From contig JAFUFO010000038.1 in the NCBI GenBank assembly GCA_017469885.1, positions 62,001-126,000 of the forward strand: 64,000 bases of DNA, read 5' to 3'. How positions within the stretch are numbered: the first letter of the stretch is position 1; each line of letters starts with the position of its first letter. Both the position numbers and the translations under genes were made by a program. Source of the DNA: Solobacterium sp. Its GTDB lineage: Bacteria; Bacillota_I; Bacilli_A; Erysipelotrichales; Erysipelotrichaceae. This document shows, piece after piece, positions 18,157 through 27,377 of this stretch. The notes beneath the pieces were generated by a model, which had not been told where the DNA came from, made no database searches, and saw nothing but the letters and a program-made list of their open reading frames with translations.

Positions 18157-18195
18157 CCGTAAGAAATACAGCGCAGGATATACCCTGCGCTGTAT
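18157..18195 (-). terminator. Terminator of the purine operon
   Basis: Perfect 12-bp stem ATACAGCGCAGG/CCTGCGCTGTAT with a 6-base loop, then TTCTT on the minus strand, 26 bases after the purL stop. Confidence 0.75.
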
Positions 18196-18221
18196 GACAT
18201 CGTATCAGTTTCGTCAGGTGC

Positions 18222-21200
18222 TCAGCGGAAGTATTCCACTGCCCCGCGGAAGAGGAATTCCTGTGTCTTCAGGTCCGGGATGTTGCGGTAAAGGTTATCA
18301 CCGCTCCGTTCACTGTGGCCCATCTTTCCGAGAATCCGTCCGTCAGCGGAAGTGATGCCTTCCACTGCCATATAGGAGTTGTTCGGATTGAAACGGATAT
18401 CCGATGTCGGATAGCCTTCCAGATCGACATACTGCGATGCGATCTGACCATTCTTGACCAGCCTGTCGAAGAGTTCCGGTTCACAGACGAACCGTCCCTC
18501 GCCATGGCTGATTGCGACATGGGTGATATCGCCCACCTTTGCATAGCGCAGCCACGGGGACTTCACGGACGCAAACCGTGTCCGCACCAGCATCGACTGG
18601 TGGCGGCCGATGGAATTGAAGGTCAGTGTCGGAGAATGCTCATCCGTATCGGTGATGTGGCCATACGGCACAAGACCGAGCTTGATCAGTGCCTGGAATC
18701 CGTTACAGATTCCCAGCATCAGACCTTCGCGTTCATCCAGCAGTTTATGCACTTCTTCCTTAATCTTCGGATTGCGGAAGAAACTGACAATGAACTTGCC
18801 CGAACCTTCCGGTTCATCACCGCCGGAGAAACCGCCCGGAATCGCAATGATCTGACTGTGACGGATCTTTTCCGCAAAGGCATCGACGCTTTCCTCAATC
18901 TCCTCTGCAGTGCGGTTGCGGATGACAAAGATATCTGCTTCCGCGCCGTACTGCTCAAAGGCTGCGGCGGTATCCCATTCGCAGTTGGTTCCCGGGAATA
19001 CCGGAATCAGCACCCGCGGATGTTCCACAGTGTAGGACGCATGCATGGGGGCTTCCTTCTGATAGGAGAACGACGGAATCGGTTTGTTTTCCGGCTGTTT
19101 CAGATACGGGAACACCGGTTCCAGTTTTGCCTCCCAGGCGTTCTGGAGCGTCTCCATGGAAACCCACGCAAGACCCTTCGCAATTGCATAGTCTTCCGTT
19201 GTGGTGCCAAGTTTTACCGCGCCTTCCGGAAGTTCTGTTCCTTCCTTCAGTTCCAGTACGAATGCGCCGGCACACGGCGCAAAGAGCGCATTGTCTTCCA
19301 CGCTGTCCTCAACATATACACCGATCCGGTTGCCGAGGCCCATCTTGAAGAGGGCTTCTGCACATCCGCCGCGTTCCAGTACCCGGCTTGAAAGCACGGC
19401 ACCGTACGCATTGAGCGCCTCGACTTCACGGAAGATCCGGTTGACAGATTCATAATCCGGAAGTCCCGCATTATCATACGAAGGCTTCAGAAGAACCACT
19501 TCATGATCGGTTCCCTTGAACTCGGTGGAGATGACATGGTCCGCCTTTGCGGTCGATACCGCAAAGCTTACCAGTGTCGGCGGAACATCGATATTCTCAA
19601 ATGTTCCGGACATGGAATCCTTACCGCCGATTGCGGCGACTTCAAGATTCATCTGTGCCTTCCACGCACCAAGCAGCGCGCTCATCGGCGTGCCCCAGCG
19701 CTTCGGGTCACTTCCGGTATGGCCGAAGAATTCCTGCAGGGACAGCCAGCACTGTTTCTGACTTCCGCCTGCCGCGATCACTTTGGCAACACTGGTAATA
19801 ACCGCTTCCTGTGCTGCCCGGAACGGCGATTTCTCAGAGGCATACGGGTCAAAGCCCCAGCCCATCAGAGAACAGGTCGTCGTGGATCCGTTCAGTACGG
19901 GGATCTTGCAGGCCATGGCCTGTGCCGGCGACAGCTGACGAGCGCCGCCGTACGGCATCAGGACCGTTCCGGCACCGATGGTCGAGTCAAAGCGCTCAAC
20001 CAGACCTTTTTCACTTGCGACATTGAGGTCACTGACAAGGGATGTCAGACGTGCTTCAAAGTCCGCTTCCGGCGCAGTTTCAGCGAACGGTCTTTCTTCG
20101 ATCCGTGCATCCGCGTAGCGCTTTGCACCGTTTGTATCGAGGAATGCCCGGGAAATATTTACCACTTCATGGCCATCCAGTTTCATAACCAGACGTTTTT
20201 CTTCGGTAACCTCTGCGACGATTGTCGATTCGAGGTTTTCTTCATCCGCAAGTCTGCGGAACGCTTCCGCATCTTCTGCGGCGGTCACGACAGCCATGCG
20301 TTCCTGCGATTCCGAAATTGCAAGTTCGGTTCCGTCCAGACCCTCATATTTCTTCGGTACTTTTGTGAGGTCGATCTGCAGACCGTCAGCCAGTTCGCCG
20401 ATGGCAACCGACACACCGCCTGCACCGAAGTCATTGCAGCGCTTGATGAGACGGGTCGCATTCGGATTCCGGAACAGTCGCTGCAGTTTGCGTTCTTCCG
20501 GCGCATTACCCTTCTGCACTTCTGCACCGCAGGTTTCCAGTGATTCCACGGTATGGGATTTGGAGGAACCGGTAGCGCCGCCGCATCCGTCACGTCCTGT
20601 CCGGCCGCCCAGCAGGATGACAACGTCACCCGGAGCCGGACGCATACGGACTACATTTTCTGCCGGTGCTGCGCCGAGCACGGCACCGATCTCCATTCGT
20701 TTTGCGACATAGCCGGGATGGTACACTTCGTGCACGTGGCCCGTCGCAAGACCGATCTGGTTTCCGTAGGAACTGTATCCGTTCGCCGCAGTCACCGTAA
20801 GCCGGCTCTGCGGGAGTTTGCCCTTCATGGTCTCTTCCACCGGTTTCAGCGGATCTGCGGCACCGGTGATGCGCATTGCCTGATAGACATAGGCACGTCC
20901 GGAGAGCGGGTCACGGATCGCGCCGCCAAGGCATGTTGCGGCACCGCCGAACGGTTCGATTTCTGTCGGGTGGTTGTGCGTTTCGTTCTTGAACATCAAC
21001 AGCCATTCCTGGTCGCTTCCGTTTACATCCACCGGAATCTTTACCGAGCATGCATTGATCTCTTCACTTTCATCCAGGGAAGGAACCTTGCCTGCCTTCT
21101 TCAGCGCCTTTGTGCCGATCGTCGCAAGATCCCACAGGGAAACCGGACGGTCGGTATCCGCTCCGTACAGATCTGCACGGAGCTTCAGATAATCCTCATA

Positions 21201-21947
21201 GGTGCTGCGGATATACTCCGGTTCAATGGAGATATCCTTCAGGATCGTATTAAACGTGGTATGGCGGCAGTGATCACTCCAGTAGGTATCGATCACGCGC
21301 ACTTCCGTAACGGTAGGATCACGCTGTTCTTCCTCACGGAAATATTTCTGCAGGAATTCGATATCCGCAAAATCCATCGCAAGACCCATCGAGGAACGGA
21401 GTTCCTGCAGGCCTTCCGCATCCATTGCGGTGAAGCCTTCCAGAACCGGAGGCAGATCCGGGAGCGGATAATCCATCCGGATCGTTGCCGGCTTTTCAAG
21501 GGAAGCTTCTCTTGCCTCAACCGGGTTGATCAGGGTTTCCTTTACACGGGCTTTTTCTTCCTCGGTAAGTCCGCCCTGAATATAGTAAATCTTCGCTGTG
21601 CGCACATCGGGACGCGCCTTGCAGGTCATCAGCTGAATGCACTGCGCCGCGGAGTCCGCCCGCTGGTCAAACTGACCGGGCAGATATTCCACCGCCAGAA
21701 CCCATTCATCGTTTTCCGGTGCGGGAATGACCTCATGGTACAGCGTATCAACCTGCGGCTCCGAAAGGATGCCGTCGCACGCTTTCCGATAATCCGCCTC
21801 GTCAATGCCTTCCAGATCATAGCGGTTGAAAATGCGCACATGTTTCACGTTGCCGGAGCGGATCACGGTTGAAAGTGTGGAGGTTACTCCTCCCGCCTCA
21901 ACAGCGAATTCCGGCCGTTTTTCCACATAGCAGCGATATACTGTCAT
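18222..21947 (-). CDS. purL: Phosphoribosylformylglycinamidine synthase, single-chain (PurS-PurL-PurQ fusion type)
   Basis: 1241 residues. N-terminal PurS-like region (1-150), the ATP-grasp-like synthase halves with ETHNHPTEIEPFGGAATCLGGAIRD and the GGRTGRDGCGGATGSSKSH loop, and a C-terminal class I glutaminase with IPVFPGTNCEWDTA, nucleophile Cys in GICNGFQAL (about residue 1080) and SHGEGRF with the catalytic His. Converts FGAR, ATP and glutamine to FGAM, step four of purine synthesis. The start overlaps the purD stop (ATGA). Last gene of the operon. The fusion explains the lack of separate purS and purQ here. Confidence 0.95.
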   Translation of the reverse strand: MTVYRCYVEKRPEFAVEAGGVTSTLSTVIRSGNVKHVRIFNRYDLEGIDEADYRKACDGILSEPQVDTLYHEVIPAPENDEWVLAVEYLPGQFDQRADSAAQCIQLMTCKARPDVRTAKIYYIQGGLTEEEKARVKETLINPVEAREASLEKPATIRMDYPLPDLPPVLEGFTAMDAEGLQELRSSMGLAMDFADIEFLQKYFREEEQRDPTVTEVRVIDTYWSDHCRHTTFNTILKDISIEPEYIRSTYEDYLKLRADLYGADTDRPVSLWDLATIGTKALKKAGKVPSLDESEEINACSVKIPVDVNGSDQEWLLMFKNETHNHPTEIEPFGGAATCLGGAIRDPLSGRAYVYQAMRITGAADPLKPVEETMKGKLPQSRLTVTAANGYSSYGNQIGLATGHVHEVYHPGYVAKRMEIGAVLGAAPAENVVRMRPAPGDVVILLGGRTGRDGCGGATGSSKSHTVESLETCGAEVQKGNAPEERKLQRLFRNPNATRLIKRCNDFGAGGVSVAIGELADGLQIDLTKVPKKYEGLDGTELAISESQERMAVVTAAEDAEAFRRLADEENLESTIVAEVTEEKRLVMKLDGHEVVNISRAFLDTNGAKRYADARIEERPFAETAPEADFEARLTSLVSDLNVASEKGLVERFDSTIGAGTVLMPYGGARQLSPAQAMACKIPVLNGSTTTCSLMGWGFDPYASEKSPFRAAQEAVITSVAKVIAAGGSQKQCWLSLQEFFGHTGSDPKRWGTPMSALLGAWKAQMNLEVAAIGGKDSMSGTFENIDVPPTLVSFAVSTAKADHVISTEFKGTDHEVVLLKPSYDNAGLPDYESVNRIFREVEALNAYGAVLSSRVLERGGCAEALFKMGLGNRIGVYVEDSVEDNALFAPCAGAFVLELKEGTELPEGAVKLGTTTEDYAIAKGLAWVSMETLQNAWEAKLEPVFPYLKQPENKPIPSFSYQKEAPMHASYTVEHPRVLIPVFPGTNCEWDTAAAFEQYGAEADIFVIRNRTAEEIEESVDAFAEKIRHSQIIAIPGGFSGGDEPEGSGKFIVSFFRNPKIKEEVHKLLDEREGLMLGICNGFQALIKLGLVPYGHITDTDEHSPTLTFNSIGRHQSMLVRTRFASVKSPWLRYAKVGDITHVAISHGEGRFVCEPELFDRLVKNGQIASQYVDLEGYPTSDIRFNPNNSYMAVEGITSADGRILGKMGHSERSGDNLYRNIPDLKTQEFLFRGAVEYFR

Positions 21948-23227
21948 TTTTCCATTCCTTTCAGTGCTTTGGCGCCGATGTCATGCCGTACATGCATGTC
22001 CTCAAAGGTAATGCGTTCCACGCCGGCATACGCCTTTGCGAGCGCTTCTTTCAGCGTCGGAGCAGTGGCGGTGATGCCAAGCACCCGTCCGCCGTTGGTG
22101 TAGTATTTTCCGTCTGCGCATTTTGTTCCGGCATGATATACCGTCACGCCGTCACACTGTCCGTCCGCGCCGAGACCGTGAATCTCTTTCCCTTTTTCGT
22201 AACTGCCCGGATAGCCGCCGCTTGCCTCAATGACGCAGGCAGCCGCGCCGTCTTTCCAGTTCACCATCGATGCGTCCAGTGTGCCGTTCGTACATGCATT
22301 CATGATTGCGAACAGGTCACCGTCCAGAAGCGGAAGCACAGACTGTGTTTCCGGATCGCCGAACCGGCTGTTGTATTCAATGACCTTCGGTCCCTCATCC
22401 GTAAGAATCAGTCCGAAGTACAGACAGCCGCTGAACGGGCAGCCTTCTTTTTTCATGGCGTCCATCGTCGGAAGGAAGATTTCCTTCACACAGCGTTCCG
22501 CCTGTTCTGAGGTATAGAACGGAGACGGTGCGATGGTTCCCATACCGCCGGTGTTCAGACCCTTGTCATCATCCTCGGCACGCTTATGATCCATGGAAGA
22601 GACCATCGGCACGACAGTCGTTCCGTCCGCGAATGCAAGTACAGACACTTCCACACCGGTCAGGAACTCCTCCACAACCACACGGCTTCCGGATTCCCCG
22701 AATGTCTTGCGGACCATGAGACTGGTAAGTGCGTCCATGGCTTCTGTTTCATTCTGCGCAATGATGACACCCTTGCCGAGCGCAAGTCCGTCTGCCTTGA
22801 TGACAGCCGGCCAGCGGTTTTCACTGCGGATATAATCCGCTGCCGCACGGGGATCATCAAATACTTCATAAGCAGCGGTCGGAATGCCGTATTTCTTCAT
22901 CAGATTCTTGGAGAATACTTTGGATGCTTCAATCCGTGCCGCAGCCTTTGTCGGACCGAAGGAAGGAATTCCCGCTTCCTTCAGCGCATCGACCATGCCG
23001 AGTGCCAGAGGATCATCCGGGGTAACGACAACATAGTCCACCCCGCGCTCCTTACTGAGCGCAACCATACCTTCGACATCAGTCGCCTTAACATCAACAC
23101 ATTCCGCATCTGCCGCGATGCCGCCGTTGCCGGGGGCACAGAGAATCTCCAGATCCGGTCTGCTTTCTTTCAGTTTGCGGATAACAGCGTGTTCTCTTCC
23201 GCCGCTTCCGACTACCAGTACTTTCAT
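21944..23227 (-). CDS. purD: Phosphoribosylamine-glycine ligase (GAR synthetase)
   Basis: 427 residues, the usual PurD length. Starts KVLVVGSGGREHAVIRKL with the family's GGREHA block. Central ATP-grasp residues include KADGLALGKGVI and the metal-binding FGLILTDEGPKVIEYNSRFGDPETQ. Joins glycine to phosphoribosylamine with ATP. It lies between the AICAR transformylase (33-base gap) and purL (ATGA overlap). Confidence 0.95.
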   Translation of the reverse strand: MKVLVVGSGGREHAVIRKLKESRPDLEILCAPGNGGIAADAECVDVKATDVEGMVALSKERGVDYVVVTPDDPLALGMVDALKEAGIPSFGPTKAAARIEASKVFSKNLMKKYGIPTAAYEVFDDPRAAADYIRSENRWPAVIKADGLALGKGVIIAQNETEAMDALTSLMVRKTFGESGSRVVVEEFLTGVEVSVLAFADGTTVVPMVSSMDHKRAEDDDKGLNTGGMGTIAPSPFYTSEQAERCVKEIFLPTMDAMKKEGCPFSGCLYFGLILTDEGPKVIEYNSRFGDPETQSVLPLLDGDLFAIMNACTNGTLDASMVNWKDGAAACVIEASGGYPGSYEKGKEIHGLGADGQCDGVTVYHAGTKCADGKYYTNGGRVLGITATAPTLKEALAKAYAGVERITFEDMHVRHDIGAKALKGMEK

Positions 23228-23260
23228 ACTTCGATTTCCCGCCTTTCCCTGTTCTTTAAA

Positions 23261-24439
23261 TTAATGATGGAACAGACGAATGCCGTTGAACGCCATTACC
23301 ATGCCGTAGCGGTTTGCGGTTTCAATGACATTGTCGTCACGGATCGATCCGCCCGGTTCCGCAACATAACTGACGCCGCTCTTATGCGCACGTTCAATGT
23401 TGTCGCCGAACGGGAAGAATGCATCACTGCCCAGGGAAACGCCGGTGCTCTGATCGAGCCATGCGCGCTTCTCCTCTTCGGTGAATACGGACGGCTGTTC
23501 GGTGAAGAAGTTCTGCCATGCGCCGTCACGCAGTACATCCATGTATTCGTTTCCGATATAGACATCAATTGCGTTGTCACGGTCCGGTCTGCGGATATCC
23601 TCTTTGAACGGGAGATTCAGCACTTTCGGGCACTGACGCAGCAGCCAGTGGTCTGCCTTGTCTCCGGCGAGACGGACACAGTGGACACGGCTCTGCTGAC
23701 CGGCACCGACACCGATAACCTGACCGTTCTTGGCATAAGCAACGGAGTTGGACTGTGTGTACTTGAGTGTGATCAGCGCGATAATCAGATCACGCTTTGC
23801 GTCATCGGGAAGATTTTTGTTTTCCGTGACGATGTTGGAAACTGCAGACTCATCGATCACGATCTCGTTGCGGCCCTGTTCAAAGGTGATGCCGAATACC
23901 TGCTTGTGTTCAATCGGATTCGGACGATAGGATTCATCCATCTGCAGGACATTGTAGTTGCCCTTCTTCTTGGTTTTGAGAATTGCGAGTGCTTCTTCCG
24001 TATAACCCGGCGCAATGACACCATCGCTGACTTCCGGCTTCAGAAGATTTGCGGTATCCGCATCACAGATATCGGACAGCGCCGCAAAGTCACCGTAGGA
24101 GCTCATGCGGTCTGCGCCGCGGGCGCGTGCATACGCGCATGCCAGCGGAGAAAGTTCACCGTCACCGGTAAAGTAGATCTTCCGCTCCACATCGCTCAGC
24201 GGCAGTCCGACTGCGGCACCAGCCGGTGATACATGCTTGAAGCTTGCGGCAGAAGGAAGTCCGGTTGCGGATTTCAGTTCCTTTACAAGCTGCCAGCTGT
24301 TGAGTGCGTCCATGAAGTTGATATAGCCCGGACGGCCGTTCAGGACCGTTACCGGAAGTTCACTGCCGTCCTCCATGAAAATGCGGGACGGTTTCTGATT
24401 GGGATTACAGCCGTATTTCAGTTCCAGTTCGTTTGCCAT
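23261..24439 (-). CDS. purH: Stand-alone AICAR transformylase (PurH C-terminal domain only)
   Basis: 392 residues corresponding to the AICARFT half of PurH. It has LKYGCNPNQKPSR near the N-terminus (family KYGxNPHQ), SFKHVSPAGAAVGLPLS, SNSVAYAKNGQVIGVGAGQQSRV and the C-terminal SDAFFPFGDNIERA block. Uses 10-formyl-THF to convert AICAR to FAICAR. The N-terminal MGS-like IMP cyclohydrolase half of normal bacterial PurH is absent. Ring closure is probably done by the PurO homologue encoded 2 bases upstream. His in SFKHVSPAG matches the catalytic Lys-His of the family. Confidence 0.92.
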   Translation of the reverse strand: MANELELKYGCNPNQKPSRIFMEDGSELPVTVLNGRPGYINFMDALNSWQLVKELKSATGLPSAASFKHVSPAGAAVGLPLSDVERKIYFTGDGELSPLACAYARARGADRMSSYGDFAALSDICDADTANLLKPEVSDGVIAPGYTEEALAILKTKKKGNYNVLQMDESYRPNPIEHKQVFGITFEQGRNEIVIDESAVSNIVTENKNLPDDAKRDLIIALITLKYTQSNSVAYAKNGQVIGVGAGQQSRVHCVRLAGDKADHWLLRQCPKVLNLPFKEDIRRPDRDNAIDVYIGNEYMDVLRDGAWQNFFTEQPSVFTEEEKRAWLDQSTGVSLGSDAFFPFGDNIERAHKSGVSYVAEPGGSIRDDNVIETANRYGMVMAFNGIRLFHH

Positions 24440-24441
24440 TG

Positions 24442-25158
24442 TCAGTTCTCCTCCTTCTGATTGCGGTTATAGATATGCGTGCGGGTTTCGCCGGTCTCAA
24501 GGTCGATGACTCTTGTGAACAGGGATACCTTGTTGTCGGGATTCAGTGCTTCCCATACATGGTCAGACCAGTCATCAAACGGTTCCTTCACCATTGCCCA
24601 GAGTGTCGGCTCTCCTTCAAAGGAAGGCAGCGGATTTCCGTCCGACTCATAGGTATGAATCAGATGTCCGTATCCGGGAAGCTCATTGGGATAGTCAAAG
24701 AAGTAACGGCGGGCAGTGCGCTCATCGCCTTCCGCGCTCTTGAGAATCGACATCTCATAGAAGTCACCTTTTACAATTGCGGAGATGCGCGGCGTGAAAT
24801 TTGGACCGTCCGGTTCAAACGTGCGGGTGCGGAGTGCATCTTCAAATGTCTTTCCTTCCGCAATCGCATCATAGATGGTATCGGTCTGATCGCCGTTGGT
24901 CACGATCGTCGTGTCACCAATCACACGCACCGGCGCATAGATGATGAGACTCGGATCCTTCATCTTGGACTCGTCGAATGCCTGTGTGCGGATGCCTTCG
25001 CCGTCTTCCACGAAGATGCGGTTGCGGCTGTTCTCACTGCGTCCCATGATGAAGTACGCAATGCGGAGCTTCTTTCCGCACGGGGTCTTTCCGATGGCGA
25101 TGCCGCGTCCCGGGTAGCTGTTCTGTTTCAGTTCTTCAAATAAATCGACTGCCTTCAT
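24442..25158 (-). CDS. purO: IMP cyclohydrolase, archaeal PurO type
   Basis: 238 residues of the IMP_cyclohyd (PurO) family: YPGRGIAIGKTPCGKKLRIAYFIMGRS at the N-terminus, then RVIGDTTIVTNGDQTDTIYDAI and GPNFTPRISAIV. PurO, first described in methanogens, closes the FAICAR ring to IMP and is unrelated to PurH's cyclohydrolase domain. About 30-40 residues longer than archaeal PurO as I recall it, with a C-terminal part (EPTLWAMVKEPFDDWSDHVWEALNPDNKV) that may be lineage-specific. ATGA overlap with purN (25155-25158); direct neighbour of the stand-alone transformylase. Confidence 0.85.
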   Translation of the reverse strand: MKAVDLFEELKQNSYPGRGIAIGKTPCGKKLRIAYFIMGRSENSRNRIFVEDGEGIRTQAFDESKMKDPSLIIYAPVRVIGDTTIVTNGDQTDTIYDAIAEGKTFEDALRTRTFEPDGPNFTPRISAIVKGDFYEMSILKSAEGDERTARRYFFDYPNELPGYGHLIHTYESDGNPLPSFEGEPTLWAMVKEPFDDWSDHVWEALNPDNKVSLFTRVIDLETGETRTHIYNRNQKEEN

Positions 25159-25763
25159 ACTCTTTCTCCTTTATCAAGCGCATCCGAAACCATCCGGACC
25201 GCCTCCGGCAGAATGATCCATTCTGCCTCTTCCATAACACGTTTCTGCAGGATCTCCGGGGTATCCCCGTCCTGTACCATGACCGGCTTCTGGATCAGGA
25301 TCCGTCCGCCGTCCGGAATTTCATTCACATAATGCACCGTTGCGCCGGTCACCTTGACCCCGCGCTTCAGCGCTTCTTCGTGGACCTTCAGTCCGTAGAA
25401 TCCCTTTCCGCAGAAGGACGGAATCAGGGATGGATGAATATTGAGGATCCGTTCCGGATAGGCCTGAATCACGGCCGGTCCGAGAATGGACAGATAGCCG
25501 GCAAGCACGACCATATCAATATCGTGATCCTTCAGGGTCGTAACGACCGCAAGATCGAAGAGATCCTGGCTGACATAGTCTCTGCGGCGCACAACCGCAG
25601 TTTCAATTCCTGCCTTTGCGGCACGTTCCAGCGCATATGCGGTATCACTGGAGGAAAGCACCAGTTCAATCGATCCGTGCGGGAACTTTCCTTCCTGCAT
25701 GGCGTTGATCAGCGCCTGGAGGTTTGTTCCGCCGCCGCTCACAAGTACAGCGATCCGGATCAT
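25155..25763 (-). CDS. purN: Phosphoribosylglycinamide formyltransferase
   Basis: 202 residues. Starts RIAVLVSGGGTNLQALI (family GxGSNLQAL). Active-site elements are LAGYLSILGP, ILNIHPSLIPSF with the catalytic Asn-His, and GATVHYVNEIPDGGRILIQKPV. Transfers formyl from 10-formyl-THF to GAR. Overlaps purM (25760-25763) and purO by ATGA, so translation is coupled. Confidence 0.95.
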   Translation of the reverse strand: MIRIAVLVSGGGTNLQALINAMQEGKFPHGSIELVLSSSDTAYALERAAKAGIETAVVRRRDYVSQDLFDLAVVTTLKDHDIDMVVLAGYLSILGPAVIQAYPERILNIHPSLIPSFCGKGFYGLKVHEEALKRGVKVTGATVHYVNEIPDGGRILIQKPVMVQDGDTPEILQKRVMEEAEWIILPEAVRMVSDALDKGERV

Positions 25764-26809
25764 GCGTTCTCCTTTTTGAAGACAACGCTGTGATCACCCG
25801 GAATGATCCGGCCGATCGCACATGCCTTTACACCGTTCGCATTGAGAATCGATACGGTTTTCTCTGCGTCTTCCGGTGCGACAACGGCGCACATGCCGAT
25901 GCCCATATTGAAGGTGTTGAACATATCATGATCAGAGATGCTGCCCTTCTTCTGAATCAGCCGGAAGATCGGCGGGATGTCCCAGCTGCCTTCCGTGATT
26001 TCCGCACTGTATGCTTCTCCGAACGCACGCGGCAGATTTTCATGGAATCCGCCGCCGGTAATATGTGCGAAGCTGTGCACATTTACTTCCTCAAGAAGTT
26101 TCAACACCGGCTTTACATAGATCACCGTCGGTGTAAGCAGTGTTTCGCCCAGCGGTTTTCCAAGCTCTTCCGTATAGGCGTTCAGGTCGCAGTTTCCGAT
26201 ATCGAATACCTTGCGGACAAGCGAGAAGCCATTGGAATGAACACCGCTCGATGCCATTCCGATGATCACATCGCCTTCCTTTACCGACGCCTTGTCGATG
26301 ATCTTTTCCTCATCCGCAAGGCCTACGGTAAATCCCGCAAGATCATATTCATCCTCGGGCATCATCCCCGGATGCTCGGCAGTCTCACCGCCGATCAGCG
26401 CACAGCCGGCCTGTACACAGCCTTCACTGACGCCTTTCACGATCTCCGCAATCTTTTCCGGCACATTCTTCCCACATGCAATGTAATCCAGGAAGAACAG
26501 CGGTTTTGCGCCGGCGCAGATGACGTCATTGACGCACATCGCAACACAGTCGATTCCGACCGTATCATGCTTATCCATCAGGAATGCAAGTTTGATCTTT
26601 GTGCCGACGCCGTCGGTTCCGGACACCAGCACCGGTTTTTTCATGCCGGCAACTTCCGGCGCAAACAGTCCGCCGAAGCCGCCGATGGAATCGAGCACAC
26701 CCGGTATCCGTGTCCGCTCGACATGTTCTTTCATCAGCCGTACGGATTCATAGCCGGCCGTCACATCAACGCCGGCTGCCTTGTAGCTGTCACTGTAACT
26801 TTTTGCCAT
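25760..26809 (-). CDS. purM: Phosphoribosylformylglycinamidine cyclo-ligase (AIR synthetase)
   Basis: 349 residues, standard PurM length. Blocks: YKAAGVDVTAGYESVRLMK, VSGTDGVGTKIKLA, CVNDVICAGAKPLFFLDYIACGK, GCALIGGETAEHPGM, SSGVHSNGFSLVRKV and HITGGGFHENLPR. Converts FGAM to AIR with ATP. Second gene of the pur operon, after purE. Confidence 0.96.
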   Translation of the reverse strand: MAKSYSDSYKAAGVDVTAGYESVRLMKEHVERTRIPGVLDSIGGFGGLFAPEVAGMKKPVLVSGTDGVGTKIKLAFLMDKHDTVGIDCVAMCVNDVICAGAKPLFFLDYIACGKNVPEKIAEIVKGVSEGCVQAGCALIGGETAEHPGMMPEDEYDLAGFTVGLADEEKIIDKASVKEGDVIIGMASSGVHSNGFSLVRKVFDIGNCDLNAYTEELGKPLGETLLTPTVIYVKPVLKLLEEVNVHSFAHITGGGFHENLPRAFGEAYSAEITEGSWDIPPIFRLIQKKGSISDHDMFNTFNMGIGMCAVVAPEDAEKTVSILNANGVKACAIGRIIPGDHSVVFKKENA

Positions 26810-26831
26810 ATCGGTTATCCTTCCTTCCGGT

Positions 26832-27326
26832 TCAGAGTGCCTTTACGGTTTCCTGCATCTTTGCGTCCTTTTCCAGAACTGCAGTACGCATGGCCTCTTT
26901 CTGGGCCGCAAGCTTTGCGGTGAGTTCCGCATCATTGACCGCAAGGATTTCCGCCGCAAGCAGTGCCGCATTCTTCGCCGCATTGACGCCGACGGAGCCA
27001 ACCGGAATTCCCGGAGGCATCATCACAGTGCTGAGGAGCGCATCCACACCCTGCAATCCGGCATCCAGGGGAACACCGATGACCGGCAGTGTTGTTTTTG
27101 CGGAGAGGCATCCGGCGAGCGCTGCGCTCATGCCGGCGCCGGCGATGATCACACCGAATCCGTTATCGGCCGCGGACGCCGCAAACTGCGCGGCTTCTTC
27201 CGGTGTACGATGCGCGGAATATACATGTGCTTCGAACGGAATGTCCAGTCCCTTCAGGGTGAGGGCTGCTTTTTCCATGACTTTCCAGTCCGAATCCGAT
27301 CCCATAATAATTGCGACTTTTTTCAT
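26832..27326 (-). CDS. purE: N5-carboxyaminoimidazole ribonucleotide mutase
   Basis: 164 residues, class I PurE: IIMGSDSDWKVMEKA (family GSxSDW), YSAHRTPE with the catalytic His, GAGMSAALAGCLSAKTTLPVIGVPL, and PPGIPVGSVGVNAAKNAALLA. Moves the carboxylate from N5-CAIR to give CAIR. Normally needs PurK for N5-CAIR; no purK is seen here, so it is elsewhere or the enzyme uses AIR plus CO2. First gene of the operon, with AAGGAGG 7 bases upstream and a long regulatory leader (27346-27555). Confidence 0.95.
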   Translation of the reverse strand: MKKVAIIMGSDSDWKVMEKAALTLKGLDIPFEAHVYSAHRTPEEAAQFAASAADNGFGVIIAGAGMSAALAGCLSAKTTLPVIGVPLDAGLQGVDALLSTVMMPPGIPVGSVGVNAAKNAALLAAEILAVNDAELTAKLAAQKEAMRTAVLEKDAKMQETVKAL

Positions 27327-27345
27327 CTGATTTCCTCCTTCTCAT

Positions 27346-27377
27346 AAAAGAAAAACCTGCGGAAACGGTTCCACAGG
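27346..27377 (-). terminator. purE leader: second terminator-like hairpin
   Basis: RNA CCTGTGGAA-ccgt-TTCCGCAGG followed by TTTTTCTTTT, ending a few bases before the purE ribosome binding site (27340-27334). With a 10-base U-rich tail it is a plausible transcription attenuator directly ahead of purE. The leader ORF stop lies at its 5' edge. Confidence 0.7.

Noticed and set aside
22586-26923. Long plus-strand frames opposite the pur operon (547 and 399 codons)
   Set aside because: Antisense to purD, AICARFT, purM and purE. No protein-like features or RBS.
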